The translations under genes were made by a program, and so were the position numbers. Below the pieces are notes generated by a model. That model had not been told where the DNA came from. It saw only the letters and a program-made list of their open reading frames with translations, and did no database searches. A stretch of DNA of 64,000 nt from NCBI GenBank assembly GCA_037071015.1, contig JBAMOY010000001.1, positions 310,001-374,000 on the forward strand, read 5' to 3'. Shown here in pieces: positions 60,376-64,000 of the stretch (the first letter of the stretch is position 1; each line of letters begins with the position of its first letter). The DNA is from JBAMOY01 sp037071015. GTDB taxonomy: Bacteria > Bacillota_I > Bacilli_A > RF39 > UBA660.

Positions 60376-61002
60376 ATGAGAAAGTTAAAATTTAAAATCA
60401 TCACATATGAATATGTTGGTTATAAAATTATAGAAAAAACAAATTTTTATGAAGATAGTTACGAAGATAGTATAAAATTAATTGATATCCTAGAACAACT
60501 AAGAATAAAATTCGATAAAAAAAGTGATTGTTGTAGAGCCATAATTTTAGATTTTAGTAGTATATTATGGGGAAAATATTTCAAAAAAATGGATTTTGAA
60601 AATAATGTGTTAGATGAGAGAAGATTTGAAGATTATTATAAATATAAAATAGGAGATTTATGTAGCCAATTCGATATTGAAGAAAAGGAATTAGAAATTT
60701 TGTTTAATCCTCTAATTGGTGGATATGTTGGTAGACATAGAGGAATACATTATTTTTTTCATACTGATGAAAAAGATATTCATCATAGACCACATATTCA
60801 CATTAAAAGTGGAGACATTGAATTTAGGGTTACACTAGATAGTATTGAAATTTTAGATAAAAATACATTTAAAAGTCCTAAAAAAACAAAATTAGCTATC
60901 GAATTAGTAAAATTAAATCAAGAAGAATTATTAAATTATTGGAATAAAGTTGTGATTAATGGAGAAAGTATAAAATATAAAATGTATTTTCCAACTAGAT
61001 AA
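60376..61002 (+). CDS. DUF4160-like protein
   Basis: 208 residues. The C-terminal ~80 residues (IHHRPHIHIKSGDIEFRVTLDSIEILD, ELVKLNQEELLNYWNKV) match the DUF4160 pattern PHxHV...W.hEL...W, a small family often found next to DUF2442 in toxin-antitoxin-like pairs. The N-terminal ~125 residues are unrecognised. Paralogue of the frameshifted gene upstream. Role unknown. Confidence 0.7.
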   Translation: MRKLKFKIITYEYVGYKIIEKTNFYEDSYEDSIKLIDILEQLRIKFDKKSDCCRAIILDFSSILWGKYFKKMDFENNVLDERRFEDYYKYKIGDLCSQFDIEEKELEILFNPLIGGYVGRHRGIHYFFHTDEKDIHHRPHIHIKSGDIEFRVTLDSIEILDKNTFKSPKKTKLAIELVKLNQEELLNYWNKVVINGESIKYKMYFPTR

Positions 61003-61063
61003 AGTAGGTGAATAAAATACGACGAATAAAAATGACAGAAATTATTTATTAGAAGAAGAAAAA

Positions 61064-61669
61064 ATGTTAGCAGATATAGTTAAAGAAAATTTAAAGTATT
61101 ATGGTTCTTCTAATAAAGAAAAAATACAGAAAGAAAATGAATTGTTTCATTTGTTATGCTTTTTATATTTGGATAATAATTTAAAATTGCATAATAAAAT
61201 AATTCCGCATGAACCTGGAGATTTCTTTATACAAGAAAAAAATAGAAATATAATGATAGAGGTAGTTGAAGTATTTGGAAATGGCAATACTCACATGAAT
61301 ATAAAAAATAGACTAAACCACATATTTGAAAGAAAAATAACGCGGAACAAAGAAGGGATATATTGCTTTTCACTAGAAGAATCTATAAATAGTTTTAATA
61401 AGTCTTTTTTTGATAAAAATACAAATAAAGAATATTTGAATAATGATAATTATGATGATAAAATTTTATTGATAGTTACTGGAGAATATGATAATTGTCC
61501 TGCGACAGGAAGTTGGATAATTAAATTTTTGGAAGAAAAAAACTTTGATATTAACAAATATGATTGTTTATGGATATTAGATTATTTTTCAAGTTCAAAA
61601 GATAATGGTCCAACTATTATAAAAAACCCTATTGAAGAAATAAAAAAATACAAAGAATATTTTGTTTAA
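61064..61669 (+). CDS. Hypothetical protein, possible PD-(D/E)XK-like fold
   Basis: 201 residues. EPGDFFIQEKNRNIMIEVVEVFG has the order of a PD-(D/E)XK core (Asp, then a strand with E-x-V-E), which is suggestive only; the usual Lys is missing. The first in-frame ATG (61064) has only a purine run (gaagaagaaaaa) upstream and no well-placed ribosome binding site; a good one (taggtgaataaaat) instead precedes ACG at 61019 in the same frame, as if an ATG had become ACG. The true start may therefore be 61019 (15 residues longer). Last gene of the element. Confidence 0.6.
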   Translation: MLADIVKENLKYYGSSNKEKIQKENELFHLLCFLYLDNNLKLHNKIIPHEPGDFFIQEKNRNIMIEVVEVFGNGNTHMNIKNRLNHIFERKITRNKEGIYCFSLEESINSFNKSFFDKNTNKEYLNNDNYDDKILLIVTGEYDNCPATGSWIIKFLEEKNFDINKYDCLWILDYFSSSKDNGPTIIKNPIEEIKKYKEYFV

Positions 61670-61838
61670 AATAAGACCGTATAACTATATTAAAAATACT
61701 ATAACAATGTTAAAATTGAAACAACAAAAAAACGACATTTTTGTAAAAATGGGTGCGATTTGGTGCTAGAACTTACCTGATATTGGCTGGTTCTTGACCA
61801 ATATTTTCAAGGGTTTGAGAGTTCTATATTATTAGTAA

Positions 61839-61868
61839 AAGAGTCAGCGAAAGCTGGCTCATTTTTGT
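61839..61868 (+). repeat. attR-like 30-bp direct repeat
   Basis: Exact copy of the small RNA B terminator (57883-57912). As a hairpin with T-run it would also terminate the cargo transcript. The rest of 61670-61963 has no gene; the sequence TCAACCAAAA recurs at 61895-61904. Confidence 0.8.
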
Positions 61869-61963
61869 TTACTTTTGATTAATACCTATTAGTTTCAACC
61901 AAAAAACAAGTAATTTAGAATAAATTTATTTAATTAATATATACTACAAAATAGGTGATAAAA

Positions 61964-62041
61964 ATGGATTTAACTACGCAAATTAAAAATTTAATAAATG
62001 GATATTCAGAACGATACAATATACAGATACGGCAAAAATGA
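61964..62041 (+). CDS. Short ORF upstream of the coiled-coil gene
   Basis: 25 residues (MDLTTQIKNLINGYSERYNI...) with a good ribosome binding site (taggtgataaaa). Its stop overlaps the next ATG (atga), so it may be a leader that couples translation, or the 5' part of one protein interrupted by a frameshift. Confidence 0.5.
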   Translation: MDLTTQIKNLINGYSERYNIQIRQK

Positions 62042-62298
62042 CCAAAAAAGAAAAAGATAAAAAAATAATAGAACTAGAAGAAATCGTCCATCGTTTACAA
62101 ACAGAGCTTGCTGTAAGAAGAGATGTAGAAAATAGGTATATAAATGGACTAATAAACAGTAAATATAACGAATTTAAAAAACTAATGGAAAATCCGATTT
62201 TAACATTTCCAGATAATACACAAGTTGAATTTAATAATCTAAATAAAGAACAACTATTATATCTCCAAAGTTTAGATCAAAAAGGTAAAACAATGTAA
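62038..62298 (+). CDS. Small coiled-coil protein
   Basis: 86 residues: basic start (MTKKEKDKKIIELEEIVHRLQTEL), heptad pattern to about residue 45, then PILTFPDNTQVEFNNLNKEQLLYLQSL. Unrecognised. Between the right repeat and the retron; not obviously part of either. Confidence 0.55.
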   Translation: MTKKEKDKKIIELEEIVHRLQTELAVRRDVENRYINGLINSKYNEFKKLMENPILTFPDNTQVEFNNLNKEQLLYLQSLDQKGKTM

Positions 62299-62493
62299 CG
62301 ATATAAAGTTAAAATATTCTTTTTAATATGACTATAATATTAGTTAGTAATTTTAGAAAACCAATATATTATATAATATTTTATGTAAAATAATAATGTC
62401 AGATATTTGATATTACTTATAAATCACAAGCAACATATATGAATCATTTTTTATTATAAGTTTTATAATATATAAATCTGTGATATAATATTT

Positions 62494-62653
62494 GTGCAGT
62501 AGCGATTGGAACTATTTCCTACTTTAACGAGTCGTTAAGGGACTTTAATTAACTATAATGATTAATTGTAATAATCCAAAGGACTTCTCTACACCTTGTG
62601 TAGCCGCTGCGCTTTATGTCCATTTCCATATTACAATATCATTAGTACTGCAT
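62494..62653 (+). ncRNA. Retron msr-msd RNA
   Basis: Closing repeats a1 TGCAGTA (62495-62501) and a2 TACTGCA (62646-62652), with AGC next to a1 (TAGCGATTGG), where retrons carry the branching guanosine. Within: hairpin CTTTAACG/CGTTAAGG (62522-62540); hairpin near 62545-62567; then a long msd arm closed by ATTGTAATA (62565-62573) and TATTACAAT (62629-62637), with GGAC/GTCC (62581/62618) and a CTACAC/GTGTAG tip (62589-62603). A -10 TATAAT at 62484-62489 would start the RNA near a1. The RT starts 19 bases after. Predicted by eye; strand limits are approximate. Confidence 0.85.
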
Positions 62654-62671
62654 TAATGGGAGGTAGTTAAA

Positions 62672-63628
62672 ATGTGGAAATACATTGGTATAAAAGAATG
62701 TAATGAATTTTTACTATCTCTCAACTTATTTAATTGTAAAGATGATAAAAAATACATAAAACTTCTTTATTCAATTAGTAACAGCAAAGAGAAAAATTAT
62801 ACAATGTACAAAATAAAAAAGAAAAACGGAAAATATAGAACTGTATATGAACCTAATCCCCGTCTTAAACATATACAAAAACAAATATTAATGAATATTC
62901 TTAATAATAAAGCTATATCTAAATATGCAACCGCATATCATAAAGGGATATCCATAAAAGAAAATGCTATTCCTCATATTAACAAAGAAGTTATTTTAAA
63001 ATTGGATATTAAAGATTTTTTTGATAATATCACATTTTTAGATGTTTATAATTCGTGTTTTCCTATAGAATATTTTCCAAAATCAGTTGGCATGATATTA
63101 ACTTTTTTATGCACTTATGATGATCATTTAATCCAAGGAGCGCCAACTTCTGCCTATATTTCAAACCTTGTTATGAAAGATTTTGATAGTGAATTAGGTG
63201 ATTGGTGTAATTTAAATGATATATCTTATACAAGATATTCAGATGATATGACATTTTCCGGTAGTTTTGAACCCAATGTGGTAATTACTAAGGTTAGGAA
63301 AATGTTATATAAATTAGGATTAGAATTAAATAATAATAAAATTTGTGTTATTCATAACTCATCTTGTCAAAATGTTACTGGTTTAGTAGTTAATGAAAAA
63401 ATTCAAGTTAGTGCAAATTACAGAAGAAAATTAAGACAAGAGATATATTATATAAATAAGTTTGGTTTAAAATCTCATTTACAAAAATTGAATATTGAAA
63501 ATGAAAAAAAATATTTAAATAGTCTATATGGCAAGGTATTATATGTTTTATCAATAAATAATAATGATAAAGAATTCATTGGATATAAAAAATATCTTCG
63601 AGAAAAAATTATTGCTGAAAAAAAATAA
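62672..63628 (+). CDS. Retron reverse transcriptase
   Basis: 318 residues. RT motifs: KKKNGKYRTVYEPNPRLKHIQ (about 49-69), NAIPH (98-102, the retron NAxxH), LDIKDFFDNI (111-120, catalytic Asp), QGAPTSAYISNL (155-166), YSDD (189-192, catalytic Asp pair), and VTGLVVN (235-241), the VTG motif that retron RTs share. Directly follows the msr-msd RNA. Retrons make msDNA and act in anti-phage defence, together with an effector. Ribosome binding site gggaggt. Confidence 0.93.
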   Translation: MWKYIGIKECNEFLLSLNLFNCKDDKKYIKLLYSISNSKEKNYTMYKIKKKNGKYRTVYEPNPRLKHIQKQILMNILNNKAISKYATAYHKGISIKENAIPHINKEVILKLDIKDFFDNITFLDVYNSCFPIEYFPKSVGMILTFLCTYDDHLIQGAPTSAYISNLVMKDFDSELGDWCNLNDISYTRYSDDMTFSGSFEPNVVITKVRKMLYKLGLELNNNKICVIHNSSCQNVTGLVVNEKIQVSANYRRKLRQEIYYINKFGLKSHLQKLNIENEKKYLNSLYGKVLYVLSINNNDKEFIGYKKYLREKIIAEKK

Positions 63629-63640
63629 ATATTTTACTAA

Positions 63641-63664
63641 AGATAACCAAGAGGTTGTCTTTTT
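63641..63664 (+). terminator. Terminator after the retron RT
   Basis: AGATAACC pairs with GGTTGTCT (one G-U pair) around AAGA, followed by TTTT. Suggests the downstream gene has its own promoter, or is reached by readthrough. Confidence 0.7.
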
Positions 63665-63766
63665 AATTATTTTAGTATGGTACGGAGGGTGGTGGATACC
63701 AAATAGTTAGAATAAATAACTATAACGATTTGTTTGTTAAAGATTAAATAGAAAAGAGAGGTAAAA

Positions 63767-64000
63767 ATGAAAATATTTAAAGATTGGTGTTTAGAAAATA
63801 AGCGATTAGAAGTATTAGAATTATATGAAAATGCCAACAATTTAAAAGCGAGTAATCAAATCGGTTTTTCATCCGGTAAAAAAGTTTGGTGGAAGTGTTC
63901 AGTGTGTGGTTTATCATGGCAACAATCTCCAAACAAAATGAATAAAAAAAGAAATGTTGGTTGTCCTTATTGTAATCGTTCACGTCCTAGTTATCTTTAT
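63767..64000 (+). CDS. Zinc-ribbon (DUF4379-like) protein, 3' end outside window
   Basis: 78 residues before the window ends. MKIFKDWCLENKRLEVLELYENANNLKASNQIGFSSGKKVWWKC, then SVCGLSWQQSPNK and GCPYCNRSRPSYLY: a KVWWxC-x2-CG-xxWxxxxxxR...GCPxC zinc-ribbon (PF14311-like), usually in tandem ahead of a nuclease or other C-terminal domain. Gene start ATG 63767 (agagaggt upstream). Proximity makes it a candidate retron partner, but this cannot be judged without the rest. Confidence 0.7.
   Translation, partial: MKIFKDWCLENKRLEVLELYENANNLKASNQIGFSSGKKVWWKCSVCGLSWQQSPNKMNKKRNVGCPYCNRSRPSYLY

Larger units (their letters stand above)
57883..61868 (+). mobile_element. Integrated element of about 4 kb in the 3' end of small RNA B
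   Basis: Bounded by 30-bp exact direct repeats (57883-57912 and 61839-61868), with a tyrosine integrase 236 bases inside the left repeat. Cargo: integrase, a small membrane protein, two DUF4160-like genes and a possible nuclease-fold protein. No capsid, replication or conjugation genes are seen, so it is a small genomic island or satellite. Inferred from repeats plus integrase. Confidence 0.7.

Noticed and set aside
57883..61868. The two GAGTCAGC hairpins as ordinary independent terminators
   Set aside because: Thirty bases identical, including the GAAA loop and the flanks of the stem, next to an integrase is better explained by att duplication; still the right copy can act as a terminator.
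62672..63628. Diversity-generating retroelement or group II intron RT
   Set aside because: No template/variable repeat pair seen, no maturase domain; NAxxH and VTG motifs plus the upstream msr-msd favour a retron.
63777..63983. Minus-strand frame opposite the last gene
   Set aside because: The plus-strand frame has a clear zinc-ribbon pattern with a ribosome binding site.
1..64000. CRISPR arrays, rRNA or tRNA genes
   Set aside because: No regularly spaced repeats, no T-loop GGTTCGAATCC-type segments with cloverleaf, and no rRNA-like blocks were found on reading both strands.

Overview
The window is about 29-30% GC by eye (A+T-rich), densely packed and almost entirely plus-strand. TGG encodes Trp and TGA is used as a stop (rsmD, rsgA), so this is not a mycoplasma-type code. 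Gene content and order are those of a Bacilli-like Firmicute: era-yqzL-recO, parE-parC, ylbD-ylbE-rsmD, rpsB-tsf, a spoIIB-like/radC-mreC-mreD-spoIVFA-spoIVFB-rplU-prp-rpmA-(2 genes)-obg block, and rlmN-prpC-prkC-rsgA-rpe. Pyruvate:ferredoxin oxidoreductase points to anaerobic metabolism. My best guess (inference, no database search) is an uncultured gut member of the Bacilli with a reduced genome that keeps sporulation-linked genes (SpoIVFA/FB, a SpoIIB-like protein, CotF-like and YlbD/E proteins). No rRNA, tRNA or CRISPR array was seen.

Layout. 1-4135: Era (cut by the window edge), YqzL, DUF1653, RecO, then a glycine T-box leader driving an unknown gene and glycyl-tRNA synthetase. 4136-11695: four large type IV pilin-like proteins around ftsK; two end in BspA-type leucine-rich repeats and two in dockerin-like calcium-binding modules. 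Each has a promoter whose -35 box overlaps a 26-bp palindrome (perfect in one copy, degenerate in the others). 11775-19382: topoisomerase IV, a membrane protein, a glycolipid glycosyltransferase, YlbD/YlbE, RsmD. 19451-22464: a small secreted-peptide (bacteriocin-like) locus with a C39-peptidase ABC transporter, an accessory membrane protein and three tiny peptide genes, two with double-glycine leaders. 22581-31098: ribosomal and repair genes (rpsU, yqeY, tdk, rpsB, tsf, a fifth pilin-like gene, a YigZ-family gene, uvrC, mutL). 31095-31975 (minus strand): CotF-like spore coat operon. 32078-34970: proS with a short leader ORF, then an S51-like peptidase between two 97-bp direct repeats. 35043-52036: the conserved cell-shape/sporulation, GTPase, M16 peptidase and PrkC/PrpC blocks. 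52127-57764: nifJ and recG.

The last 8.5 kb is accessory. recG is flanked by two predicted small RNAs of the same architecture (two hairpins, a C-rich single-stranded linker starting CAACC, a terminator). The second (57817-57912) has its terminator duplicated as a 30-bp exact direct repeat at 61839-61868. A tyrosine integrase sits just inside the left copy, so a ~4-kb element appears to have integrated into the 3' end of a small RNA gene. Its cargo is a membrane protein, two DUF4160-like proteins (one frameshifted) and a possible PD-(D/E)XK-type protein. Beyond the right repeat lies a retron: a predicted msr-msd RNA (62494-62653) directly followed by a reverse transcriptase with retron hallmarks, then the start of a zinc-ribbon protein that runs off the window.
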